64,000 nt of DNA from Pseudescherichia vulneris NBRC 102420 (GTDB lineage Bacteria; Pseudomonadota; Gammaproteobacteria; Enterobacterales; Enterobacteriaceae): assembly GCF_000759795.1 (NCBI RefSeq), contig NZ_BBMZ01000026.1, positions 1-64,000 on the forward strand. The letters run 5' to 3'. The notes under the pieces were generated by a model, which ran no database searches, was not told where the DNA came from, and saw only the letters and a list, made by a program, of their open reading frames with translations. Positions within the stretch are counted from its first letter, which is position 1; each line of letters opens with the position of its first letter. This document shows, in pieces, positions 56,876-64,000 of this stretch. The position numbers and the translations under genes were made by a program.

Positions 56876-58804
56876 TTATTCCTCCAGTTGTTGAAGACTG
56901 CGGCTGCGAATCTCTTGTTGCAGCTTCTCGATAACATCATTTACGTCCAGGCTACCCAGGTCTTTACCACGACGGGTACGCACGGCTACTTTGCCGGCCT
57001 CAACCTCTTTGTCACCACAAACCAGCATATAAGGGACACGACGTAAAGTGTGCTCGCGGATTTTAAAGCCTATCTTCTCGTTTCTCAAGTCCGCTTTTAC
57101 ACGAATGCCCGCATTTTGTAGTTTCTGCGTCAATTCGTTAACGTAATCGGCCTGAGAATCGGTAATGTTCATCACAACTACCTGCACCGGCGCAAGCCAG
57201 GTGGGGAAGAAGCCCGCAAACTCTTCGGTCAGGATGCCGATAAAGCGCTCCAGAGACCCAAGAATGGCGCGGTGAATCATCACTGGCACCTGACGCTCGT
57301 TGTTTTCGCCCACATAGGAGGCGCTCAAACGAGACGGCAGAGAGAAGTCCAGCTGTACCGTTCCGCACTGCCATGCACGATCGAGGCAGTCATACAGCGT
57401 AAATTCAATTTTCGGACCGTAGAACGCGCCTTCACCCACCTGATACTCAAACGGGATGTTGTTCTCTTCCAGCGCGACTGCTAAATCCGCCTCAGCACGA
57501 TCCCACATCTCGTCGCTGCCGATACGCTTTTCCGGACGAGTGGAGAGTTTGACGACGATCTTCTCGAAGCCAAAGGTGCTGTACATATCGTAGACCATAC
57601 GAATACAGGCGTTCACTTCATCACGCACCTGCTCTTCTGTACAGAAGATGTGGGCGTCATCCTGAGTGAAGCCGCGTACACGCATCAGGCCATGCAACGC
57701 GCCCGATGGCTCGTTACGGTGGCAGCTACCAAACTCTGCCATACGTAATGGCAGGTCGCGGTACGATTTTAGACCCTGATTAAAAATTTGCACGTGGCCA
57801 GGGCAGTTCATGGGTTTGATGCAGTACTCACGATTCTCAGACGAGGTGGTGAACATCGCATCTTTGTAGTTGTCCCAGTGGCCGGTTTTTTCCCACAGCA
57901 CACGGTCCATCATGAACGGGCCTTTTACTTCCTGATACTGGTACGCTTTCAGCTTGGAGCGAACAAACGTTTCCAGCTCACGGAAGATAGTCCAGCCATC
58001 ATTATGCCAGAAAACCATGCCCGGTGCCTCTTCCTGCATGTGATACAGGTCGAGCTGCTTACCAATTTTACGGTGATCGCGTTTCGCGGCCTCTTCCAGA
58101 CGCTGCAGATAGGCATTAAGCGCTTTTTTATCTGCCCACGCCGTGCCGTAGATACGCTGCAGCATCTTGTTGTTGCTGTCGCCGCGCCAGTAGGCCCCTG
58201 CAATTTTCATCAGTTTGAAGTGATGGCAGAAGCGCATGTTCGGCACGTGCGGACCGCGGCACATGTCGATGTACTCTTCATGATGATACAGGCCGGGCTT
58301 GTCATCATGGGCAATATTTTCATCAAGAATGGTAACTTTATAGCTTTCGCCACGCGCAACGAAGGTTTCACGTGCTTCGTGCCAGCTTACTTTTTTCTTG
58401 ATGACGTCGTAGTTCGTCTCGGCGAGCGCGTGCATACGTTTTTCGAGCGCGTCGATATCTTCCTGGGTCAGCGTATGGTCAAGATCGATATCGTAGTAGA
58501 AGCCGTTATCAACAACCGGACCGATGGCCATTTTAGCATGGGGCCACAGCTGTTTGATGGCATGACCTAACAGGTGCGCGCAGGAGTGGCGGATAATTTC
58601 CAGCCCATCCTCATCTTTGGCGGTAATGATCGCCAGCTGCGCATCGTTTTCGATAAGATCGCTGGCATCCACCAGCTCGCCGTTAACGCGACCGGCGATG
58701 CAGGCTTTCGCCAGGCCAGGGCCGATATCAAGGGCAACATCCATAGGACTAACGGGGCGATCAAACTGGCGTTGGCTGCCGTCAGGAAGGGTAATTACAG
58801 GCAT
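56876..58804 (-). CDS. thrS: Threonine-tRNA ligase
   Basis: A 642-residue class II synthetase, same length as E. coli ThrRS. Domains: TGS (1-62), editing N2 (with [16 protein letters not shown], His pair that binds the mis-acylated Ser), catalytic core (about 240-535; [10 protein letters not shown] with the zinc Cys), and anticodon-binding C-terminal domain (535-642). It begins [21 protein letters not shown]. coli ThrRS represses its own translation by binding its leader, and the leader here is long enough for that. Confidence 0.98.
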   Translation of the reverse strand: MPVITLPDGSQRQFDRPVSPMDVALDIGPGLAKACIAGRVNGELVDASDLIENDAQLAIITAKDEDGLEIIRHSCAHLLGHAIKQLWPHAKMAIGPVVDNGFYYDIDLDHTLTQEDIDALEKRMHALAETNYDVIKKKVSWHEARETFVARGESYKVTILDENIAHDDKPGLYHHEEYIDMCRGPHVPNMRFCHHFKLMKIAGAYWRGDSNNKMLQRIYGTAWADKKALNAYLQRLEEAAKRDHRKIGKQLDLYHMQEEAPGMVFWHNDGWTIFRELETFVRSKLKAYQYQEVKGPFMMDRVLWEKTGHWDNYKDAMFTTSSENREYCIKPMNCPGHVQIFNQGLKSYRDLPLRMAEFGSCHRNEPSGALHGLMRVRGFTQDDAHIFCTEEQVRDEVNACIRMVYDMYSTFGFEKIVVKLSTRPEKRIGSDEMWDRAEADLAVALEENNIPFEYQVGEGAFYGPKIEFTLYDCLDRAWQCGTVQLDFSLPSRLSASYVGENNERQVPVMIHRAILGSLERFIGILTEEFAGFFPTWLAPVQVVVMNITDSQADYVNELTQKLQNAGIRVKADLRNEKIGFKIREHTLRRVPYMLVCGDKEVEAGKVAVRTRRGKDLGSLDVNDVIEKLQQEIRSRSLQQLEE

Positions 58805-59249
58805 GTAGGATCCTTAATTTGCAGTGGTGACCCACACGAAAGGTCACATACAAAACTATTTTCAAATTATTATCAACGACTTAAAGCAGGTTTCGTCTTC
58901 ACTCTGACAAACTTGTACAGAAAACAGGCTGCACCCTGCTCGGCTGTTGATAAGCTCACCCCTGATACTACACGTCTAATCAGTGAGTTAAAAGGCTCGC
59001 GTTGCATTCTATTAGCCGAACCGGCCCGATAAGCCTAATTCAGCAGGGGCAGCCCGGCGGTTTGTCATAATTGTGTAAAATTAAACAGTGAAAAGCCTTA
59101 GCAATAAAATTAATAAAGGCAGCTAAAGGCATTAAAACTGGCTTATTAGGAAATGGTGACAAAAAAAGCGTTGTTAATGTGACGATATATCCCTGGTACG
59201 CAAATAGACGTGCTAGGGTAGCATTTCCACTCAACGGACCGGAGGGGTT
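58805..59249. other. thrS leader and upstream region of zinc-ribbon gene B
   Basis: About 445 bases between divergent genes. The left 200 bases should hold the thrS operator RNA that mimics tRNA-Thr; I see suitable stems but cannot prove the fold. The right part is AT-rich and probably the promoter and leader of the zinc-ribbon gene at 59250. Confidence 0.5.
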
Positions 59250-59423
59250 ATTCCAAACCTCAAATTTCAGTGTCCCGTCTGCAATGGTTTTAGGTTTCGG
59301 TTTTCTATGCACAACGCTGAAAAAAAGCTTCCACACGGTGCAATATGTGCAACCTGTGGGGAACGACTTACCGCATCGATGTGCATTCCCGCGACCAGAC
59401 AAATGAATAAAGTGACAGATTAA
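59250..59423 (+). CDS. Cys4 zinc-ribbon mini-protein B (YmcF/YnfQ-like), probable ATT start
   Basis: Paralogue of the gene at 33577. With the ATT at 59250 the product has 57 residues: (M)PNLKFQCPVCNGFRFRF, then HGAICATCGERLTA, two CxxC pairs for zinc. The same 5' context GGACCGGAGGGGTTATT is found in both copies (GGAGG four bases from the start triplet), and a TAG stop lies in frame 12 codons upstream, so translation must begin in a short stretch that contains no ATG, GTG or TTG. Shared synonymous changes show that this strand and frame are coding. E. coli cold-shock mini-proteins YmcF and YnfQ are the nearest relatives I know. Confidence 0.75.
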   Translation: MPNLKFQCPVCNGFRFRFSMHNAEKKLPHGAICATCGERLTASMCIPATRQMNKVTD

Positions 59424-59426
59424 ATA

Positions 59427-59448
59427 AAGGCTTCGCAAGAGGCCTTTT
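59427..59448 (+). terminator. Terminator after zinc-ribbon gene B
   Basis: AAAGGC and GGCCTTTT pair around TTCGCAAGA, ending in TTTT, between convergent zinc-ribbon B and fumD. Confidence 0.7.
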
Positions 59449-59454
59449 CGCTGT

Positions 59455-59676
59455 TCAGGCTTTACTCTCAGGAACAAGCGCATTAATGACCGTCTCCATT
59501 GCCTGCCGGGTCAGCTCGCTACGTTTAACCCGCTGGTTAGCAAGGGCCGTACGCAGCACGCCGGCAATAACAATATGCTTTGGCTCCTGGCCTAAATCGC
59601 GCATCTCCAGCACAACTTTACCCACCACGCGGCACATCTCATCATACAGCTCGCTCTCTTTTGCCTGGTTACCCAT
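59455..59676 (-). CDS. fumD: Fumarase D (YdhZ family)
   Basis: A 73-residue protein. The core EMCRVVGKVVLEMRDLGQEP followed by KHIVIAGVLRTALAN matches E. coli FumD, a very small fumarase. I start it at the ATG at 59676 (MGNQAKESELYDEMCRV); a longer frame from 59736 has no similarity. In E. coli fumD lies beside pykF with the ydhY-T genes, which are not at that place here, so it has a different neighbourhood. Confidence 0.93.
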   Translation of the reverse strand: MGNQAKESELYDEMCRVVGKVVLEMRDLGQEPKHIVIAGVLRTALANQRVKRSELTRQAMETVINALVPESKA

Positions 59677-59818
59677 GGTGCCCTCTCTCCGTTTGTTGCT
59701 GAATTTAAAGGCATAGCACATAGAAAAACCCTGCAAACGTCAAGCGATCCGGCGCACTATCCCGATATTTAGGCGGCGGCATGCCCGGTGCTACCGTTTT
59801 TCGTTGGCCGTATTGGTG

Positions 59819-59845
59819 TAAAGTTAAGCCAAATTTTGCCGATGA
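59819..59845 (+). promoter_or_regulatory. Sigma-28 (FliA) promoter of the flagellin-like gene
   Basis: TAAAGTTA (59819-59826) and GCCGATGA (59838-59845) are separated by 11 bases, one base off the consensus TAAAGTTT-N11-GCCGATAA in each half. The start codon lies about 35 bases after the expected RNA start. Confidence 0.87.
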
Positions 59846-59884
59846 TATAGCCTACATTGGGCAAACAGCATCGCGACACAACAC

Positions 59885-61336
59885 ATGCAATCGATAAATC
59901 ATAACGTTATTGCAGGCCTCAATCTGAAAGCCCGGCCGGGAACCTCTTCGATCCTTCAGCAATCGATCGAACGGCTCGCGTCCGGACTGCGGATTAATGG
60001 TGCCAAGGATGATGCCGCAGGTCTTGCTATTGCCAACCGGATGGGCGCAAACATAAACGCTGATACCGTGGTTTCCCGCGGGCTTGATGACGCCATCAGC
60101 CTCGCGCAAACCGCAGAGAGCAGCCTCGGTTCGATCAGCTCCATGCTGATCCGAGCCAAGGGTCTGGCTATTCAGTCGGTCAACGACTCGCTCTCAGAGA
60201 GCGATCGCGCCAGTATTCAAAACGAATTCGCCAGCATTCTCGCCGGGATCGACAGTATCTCTGAAGGTACCGAGATCTTTGGCCTTTATCCGCTGGCTAC
60301 CGAAAATCCTGAGCTGCCGCCAGCGCTGCTAGGCAACGTTGCGCCGGTAAATACCAAGTTCCCCATAGCAAACAAAGATTACTCCTTCACCTCGGGCGTC
60401 ATTCCGCTGGCTTATATTCCGGCCGGTTCGACCAATATCGCCATTACCATTAACTCCCTCGGCGCGGATGATGATATTCAGCTCTTTACCCGCGACGGTA
60501 AACATCTGGCAGGCACGCCAATTAACGGCAGCGATCCGGATTATACCTGGGTGAGCAACAGCATTACCGATTCCGCCAGCGCAAATACGCGCCTGCTCTC
60601 GCAGGCCAATGGCTTCCAGAGCGGTGCCACCTATGATGACTCTCAGCTGATTGAGGGCGGCGCGGCATGGGATATTAACGGCGGTGCCTCCCTCAGCTAT
60701 AACGGTATGAATATCACCTATAGCGGCGATGGCGATCGCTATGAGGACAGCACTACCGGCGGCTTTAACGACGGCAACAACGGTGCAAATCTGCTGGAAC
60801 GGGTCACTATCGACAATGTGAATGAAGACTTGATCGTCGTTGTAGTCGGCAATGGCTCCTTCACCAGCAAGCTGACCTGGGGAAACCTGGAGGCGCCGAC
60901 CGCCCAGCCTGCCACACCGCCGAAAAAGAGTATCCCTTATCAGGTGGTTACCAGCGCCAACTTTGGCGATGAAATTCGCTCAACGACCCTGGAGCCCACC
61001 CCTGCGGATACCAAAACGCTCGGTATTAATGACGCCCGTCTGGATACTGTCCAGTCGGCTCGCTCGGCGATGGGTAAGCTCGACACTGCACTGGCTAAAG
61101 TAGATGGTTACCGCTCGCAGTATGGCGCGGCAATCAACCGCTTCGAATCCAGCAAGTCGGTGCTGGCGCAGCAGAAGGTTGCGACGCAATCCGCCCAGAG
61201 CCGTATCCAGGATGCTGATTATGCACTGGAAACCAGCAAAATGCTCAAAGCGCAAATTTTGCAGGAGAGCCAAAATGCGGTGCTGAAAATAGCGAACCAG
61301 GCACCTGAAAATCTACTTTCTTTATTACGCGGATAA
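59885..61336 (+). CDS. Orphan flagellin with atypical central domain
   Basis: A 483-residue flagellin-family protein. The N-terminal D0/D1 region (about 1-135: INHNVIAGLN...ASGLRINGAKDDAAGLAIAN, then LDDAISLAQTAESSLGSISS) and C-terminal D1/D0 region (about 395-483: ARLDTVQSARSAMGKLDTAL, then ANQAPENLLSLLRG) are those of FliC. The middle (about 135-390) is unlike common hypervariable regions: it looks like a beta-sandwich with Ca-type Asp/Asn-rich stretches (DGDRYEDSTTGGFNDGNNGA), and resembles pre-peptidase C-terminal domains; no HExxH is present. It stands alone, away from other flagellar genes, with its own sigma-28 promoter. There is no clear Shine-Dalgarno. Confidence 0.85.
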   Translation: MQSINHNVIAGLNLKARPGTSSILQQSIERLASGLRINGAKDDAAGLAIANRMGANINADTVVSRGLDDAISLAQTAESSLGSISSMLIRAKGLAIQSVNDSLSESDRASIQNEFASILAGIDSISEGTEIFGLYPLATENPELPPALLGNVAPVNTKFPIANKDYSFTSGVIPLAYIPAGSTNIAITINSLGADDDIQLFTRDGKHLAGTPINGSDPDYTWVSNSITDSASANTRLLSQANGFQSGATYDDSQLIEGGAAWDINGGASLSYNGMNITYSGDGDRYEDSTTGGFNDGNNGANLLERVTIDNVNEDLIVVVVGNGSFTSKLTWGNLEAPTAQPATPPKKSIPYQVVTSANFGDEIRSTTLEPTPADTKTLGINDARLDTVQSARSAMGKLDTALAKVDGYRSQYGAAINRFESSKSVLAQQKVATQSAQSRIQDADYALETSKMLKAQILQESQNAVLKIANQAPENLLSLLRG

Positions 61337-61374
61337 ATACGAAAATTAGAAAAGTTTACACAGAATGACAGATA

Positions 61375-61410
61375 TAAAAAAACCGGGACAGCATGCTCCG
61401 GTTTTTTGCT
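61375..61410. terminator. Terminator between the flagellin-like gene and the small exported protein gene
   Basis: AAAACCGG and CCGGTTTT pair around GACAGCATGCT, with A and T runs on either side, so it may work in both directions. Confidence 0.85.
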
Positions 61411-61465
61411 TAATCAGGCAGATGCCTGAAGGTAAAATAGCACGGCAGATTAAACGCTAAGAACA

Positions 61466-61699
61466 TTAATACCATTCGCCAGCAACAAGGGTCTTGGCAT
61501 TGAAAGCATCATCCGTAGAACGTCCCGTATTTTGAGAACCAGGCTGAATATTCGAGCCGGCTTCAGTATCCGTAACGCTGAACGTGGCGCTTGGGTAGGT
61601 GGTTTGACTGGCAGTGTTATAGCTTGGCTGAGCCGCGAATGCGCCAAAAGAGAGTGCGGAAAGCACCGTGGCGGCGGCGAGTGTTTTGATTGTTTTCAT
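61466..61699 (-). CDS. Small exported protein of unknown function
   Basis: A 77-residue precursor with a clear signal peptide (MKTIKTLAAATVLSALSFGA, cleavage after FAA). The signal resembles those of DUF1471/YhcN-type stress proteins, but the mature part (Ser, Thr, Gln and Asn-rich: QPSYNTASQTTYPSATFSVT...) has none of their features. Function unknown. AGAAAC precedes the ATG; the upstream 61700-61960 region holds only its promoter and the end of the ydiY transcript. Confidence 0.78.
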   Translation of the reverse strand: MKTIKTLAAATVLSALSFGAFAAQPSYNTASQTTYPSATFSVTDTEAGSNIQPGSQNTGRSTDDAFNAKTLVAGEWY

Positions 61700-61960
61700 G
61701 ATGTTTCTTCTCTATTTGAATTAATACATGACTGCAAAGGCTTGTTTTTGCCTATGCGTAAAGTGTAGATCTAGATCACACTTTTGCCTAGTCAGTTTAT
61801 TTATCAAAAAGTGTCAAATAAATTGAAGGTGTTGCGGCAGATGAAATTAAGGAGAGAAAAAGGAGAAACGCTTTTCTCGGGGAAATAAAACGTTGTTACG
61901 GAGTTTAATAGCACGAAATGTGAATGCTGAAGCGGGCCGGAATAACCGGCCCAAAATCAA
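61700..61960. other. Intergenic region between the small exported gene and ydiY
   Basis: About 260 AT-rich bases. Apart from the likely promoter (TAGATCTAGATC palindrome near 61765-61776) and the CCGG hairpin after ydiY (GGGCCGGAATAACCGGCCC, 61934-61952) nothing is seen. Confidence 0.5.
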
Positions 61961-62719
61961 TTACATTTTATAGCCCAGCGAAACGACGGTGCGGCGATCG
62001 GTGTGCTCTGGCGCGGACGCCGGTGGCTCAGAGTTCCACGTCACGTTGTAGGCTACCTTCAGCCCAAAGTGCTCGTTGATCGCCACGTTGAGCGCGGTCT
62101 CGGAGTTTAACGTGGTATCGTCTGCGCCGAATACCGATACGCCCTGGGTAAATTTGGCGTTATCGGTGAATTGCCAGGTATAGGCGCCGGAAGCATAACC
62201 CAGCGGCTGGGTTTCGCTATCGCCGTCGGTATACTCGTCATAGCGCACACCCGGACCGAATTCAAAACGCAGGCTGTGCACCGGGCCATTCAGGAACTGG
62301 CGACCGTAACCGGCGGTCAAAATATCGCGCTGGCGATAGCCATTGTAGCGGTCGGTAAGCCAGCTCGCCTGGCCAAAAATATAGTCAGCGTCGGTCACGT
62401 TATAACGCGCACGACCACCCACTGCATACTTTTCTGAAGAGCGCTCATCGTTAGAGGAGGTATTGCTGGCGTTTCCCCAGAGTGACCATGCGGTGGTGTT
62501 GCCGTACCAGGTCAGCGTTGAGTCAGCGGTCAGGGAGGAACTTTTCGTATTACCTGATTGGTTCAGGTAGCCTGCATTCACATTACCTTCGAAGGGTTTC
62601 TGTGCTGAGGAGGGATCGTCCATGACAGTAAAAACGGTATCATCTGCGGCAGCATTGATTGACGCAAGCACGCCTCCCGCCAGGATAACAACAGCGGGTA
62701 CTGTCTTCAAAAGCTTCAT
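61961..62719 (-). CDS. ydiY: Outer-membrane beta-barrel protein YdiY (DUF481)
   Basis: A 252-residue precursor with a signal peptide (MKLLKTVPAVVILAGGVLAS, cleavage near AAAD) and alternating beta strands ending in an aromatic/methionine C-terminal strand (RRTVVSLGYKM), the pattern of the salt/acid-induced outer-membrane protein family DUF481. It matches E. coli YdiY, an acid-inducible protein of unknown function. Divergent from pfkB as in E. coli. Confidence 0.93.
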   Translation of the reverse strand: MKLLKTVPAVVILAGGVLASINAAADDTVFTVMDDPSSAQKPFEGNVNAGYLNQSGNTKSSSLTADSTLTWYGNTTAWSLWGNASNTSSNDERSSEKYAVGGRARYNVTDADYIFGQASWLTDRYNGYRQRDILTAGYGRQFLNGPVHSLRFEFGPGVRYDEYTDGDSETQPLGYASGAYTWQFTDNAKFTQGVSVFGADDTTLNSETALNVAINEHFGLKVAYNVTWNSEPPASAPEHTDRRTVVSLGYKM

Positions 62720-63010
62720 TTATAAAGAGTCCGTACAGCAAAAAAAAGAGGACCTACGGTCCTGGAAACTTCCTTCAGGATCAATGTTTAGCAATCTGAA
62801 GAAAGGTAACAAATTATAAAAAGGCTCAAATAACATAGCAATGTATTCTTCTTTCGTTTTTTGAATAAGAGCGCTCTCAAACCCCCGATAAACGTATAAT
62901 GCCTTTCTTTGACTTTGATGCGTATTTATTCGGAAAATCATGCTGTTATTTACTTTCCCTTCCCGCGATTCAGTGCCAGGCTTAGGGCAACCACGCGAAA
63001 GGAGATGAAA

Positions 63011-63943
63011 ATGACAGCAGTCTATACTCTGACCCTTGCCCCGTCGCTGGACAGCGCGACGCTGACGCCCCAGATCTATCCCGAAGGCAAGCTACGCTGC
63101 ACCGCGCCGGTTTTTGAACCCGGCGGCGGCGGCATTAACGTGGCGCGCGCTATCGTGCATCTCGGCGGACGCGCCACGGCCATCTTCCCCGCAGGCGGCG
63201 CGACGGGAGAACACCTCGCCGCCCTGCTGGCCGATGAAAAAGTCACCACACGCCAGGTGGCGACCCATGACTGGACGCGACAAAACCTGCACGTGCACGT
63301 TGAGTCCAGCGGCGAGCAGTATCGCTTTGTGATGCCCGGCGCTGCGCTAAGCGACGATGAGTTCCGCCAGCTTGAAGAGCAGGTGCTGACGATAGAGAAG
63401 GGATCGCTGCTAGTGATCAGCGGCAGCCTGCCGCCAGGCGTCCCGGTAGAAAAGATGAGCCAGCTTATTAAGGCAGCGCAGAACAATGGCATTCGCTGCA
63501 TTATTGACAGCTCCGGCGACGCCTTAGCTGCTGCGCTGGAGATTGGCGGTATCGAGCTGGTGAAGCCTAACCAGAAAGAGCTGGCCGCGCTGGTCAACCG
63601 GGATCTCACTCAGCCTGATGACGTCCGCAAGGCCGCCGAGGAGCTGGTCAACAGCGGCAAGGCAAAGCGTGTCGTGGTCTCCCTCGGTCCACAGGGGGCG
63701 CTGGGCGTAGATGAGCAGCAGTGCGTGCAGGTGGTTCCTCCCCCGGTTAAAAGCCAAAGTACGGTGGGCGCAGGTGACAGTATGGTCGGGGCGATGACGC
63801 TGAAGCTGGCGGAGAATGCCTCGCTGGAGGATATGGTGCGCTATGGCGTGGCCGCCGGCAGCGCCGCGACGATCAACCACGGTACGCGCCTTTGTGCGCA
63901 AGAAGACACACAAAAAATATATGATTATCTTTGCCAAAAATGA
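63011..63943 (+). CDS. pfkB: 6-Phosphofructokinase II (PfkB)
   Basis: A 310-residue ribokinase-family kinase phosphorylating fructose 6-phosphate. I start it at the ATG at 63011 (MTAVYTLTLAPSLDSATLTP), which has GGAG 6 bases upstream; ATG at 63005 is an alternative, and the long frame from 62909 has no similarity. The substrate region EPGGGGINVARAIVHLGG and the catalytic STVGAGDSMVGAM (Asp near 256) are intact, as is VKPNQKELAALVNRDLT. Confidence 0.97.
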   Translation: MTAVYTLTLAPSLDSATLTPQIYPEGKLRCTAPVFEPGGGGINVARAIVHLGGRATAIFPAGGATGEHLAALLADEKVTTRQVATHDWTRQNLHVHVESSGEQYRFVMPGAALSDDEFRQLEEQVLTIEKGSLLVISGSLPPGVPVEKMSQLIKAAQNNGIRCIIDSSGDALAAALEIGGIELVKPNQKELAALVNRDLTQPDDVRKAAEELVNSGKAKRVVVSLGPQGALGVDEQQCVQVVPPPVKSQSTVGAGDSMVGAMTLKLAENASLEDMVRYGVAAGSAATINHGTRLCAQEDTQKIYDYLCQK

Positions 63944-63987
63944 TAATCGTCTAAGCTGAAAAAAGTGCGATAACAATGAGGTGAGCT

Positions 63988-64000
63988 ATGGCCAGTGGGG
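63988..64000 (+). CDS. ydiZ: Start of YdiZ (DUF1971?) gene, cut by window end
   Basis: Only ATG GCC AGT GGG is inside the window, with GAGGTGAG upstream. E. coli YdiZ begins MASG and follows pfkB, so the identification rests on position and four residues. YdiZ is a small protein of unknown function; the domain label in the call is uncertain. Confidence 0.6.

Overview
The window is a chromosomal segment of an Enterobacteriaceae bacterium (Enterobacter/Lelliottia/Leclercia-like; species not assigned). The backbone genes are very close to Escherichia coli proteins and follow, with breaks, the E. coli order grxD-mepH-ydhP-purR-ydhB-ydhC-cfa-ribE-mdtK-valVW ... pykF-lpp-ldtE-sufEDSCBA-menI-ydiJ-ydiK-rprA ... 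ppsA-ppsR-aroH-selO-ydiV-nlpC-btuDEC-ihfA-pheTSM-rplT-rpmI-infC-thrS ... ydiY-pfkB-ydiZ. Core genes are GC-rich; the block at about 20.7-24 kb is clearly AT-richer.

Layout. 1-1.4 kb: start of a type VI secretion sheath operon (tssB, partial tssC). 1.7-12 kb: redox, wall, purine and membrane genes (grxD, mepH, ydhP, ynhF, purR, ydhB, ydhC, cfa, ribE, mdtK). 12-13.5 kb: a divergent TetR/SDR pair. 13.6-20 kb: two tRNA-Val genes, a MscS-type channel, a 46-residue unknown peptide, a secreted unknown protein, amn, and yeeO between two inverted tRNA-Asn genes. 20.2-23.8 kb: an acetyltransferase followed by an AT-rich islet with an unknown gene, two holin-like membrane proteins, a LysR regulator and a Zn peptidase of family M15. 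24-32.6 kb: pykF, lpp, ldtE and the Fur-controlled suf iron-sulfur operon. 33-39.9 kb: a zinc-ribbon mini-gene, lpxP, menI, ydiJ, ydiK and the RprA sRNA. 40-46 kb: an unknown membrane protein, ppsA/ppsR and aroH. 46-51.5 kb: selO, ydiV, nlpC and btuDEC. 51.5-58.8 kb: the translation superoperon thrS-infC-rpmI-rplT-pheMST-ihfA, with an ERIC element between rpmI and rplT. 59-64 kb: a second zinc-ribbon mini-gene, fumD, an orphan flagellin with its own sigma-28 promoter, a small exported protein, ydiY, pfkB and the first codons of ydiZ.

Pathway logic: pykF (Cra site) and ppsA (Cra site, with its regulator ppsR) are the opposing enzymes of the PEP/pyruvate node, and pfkB adds to glycolysis. PurR, ydhB/ydhC and amn concern purines. 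aroH carries a TrpR operator. lpp/ldtE/mepH/nlpC act on the envelope. suf genes serve stress Fe-S assembly.

The most interesting parts are (i) the holin/LysR/M15 islet, which looks like a domesticated lysis or type 10 secretion-like cassette, (ii) two paralogous Cys4 zinc-ribbon mini-genes that apparently start at ATC and ATT after the same strong Shine-Dalgarno, (iii) the orphan flagellin with an atypical central domain, and (iv) the ERIC insertion inside the L35-L20 operon. Several genes found here in E. coli (sodB, hemP, ydhQ, the ydhT-Y cluster, ydiL-fadK) are missing from their expected positions.
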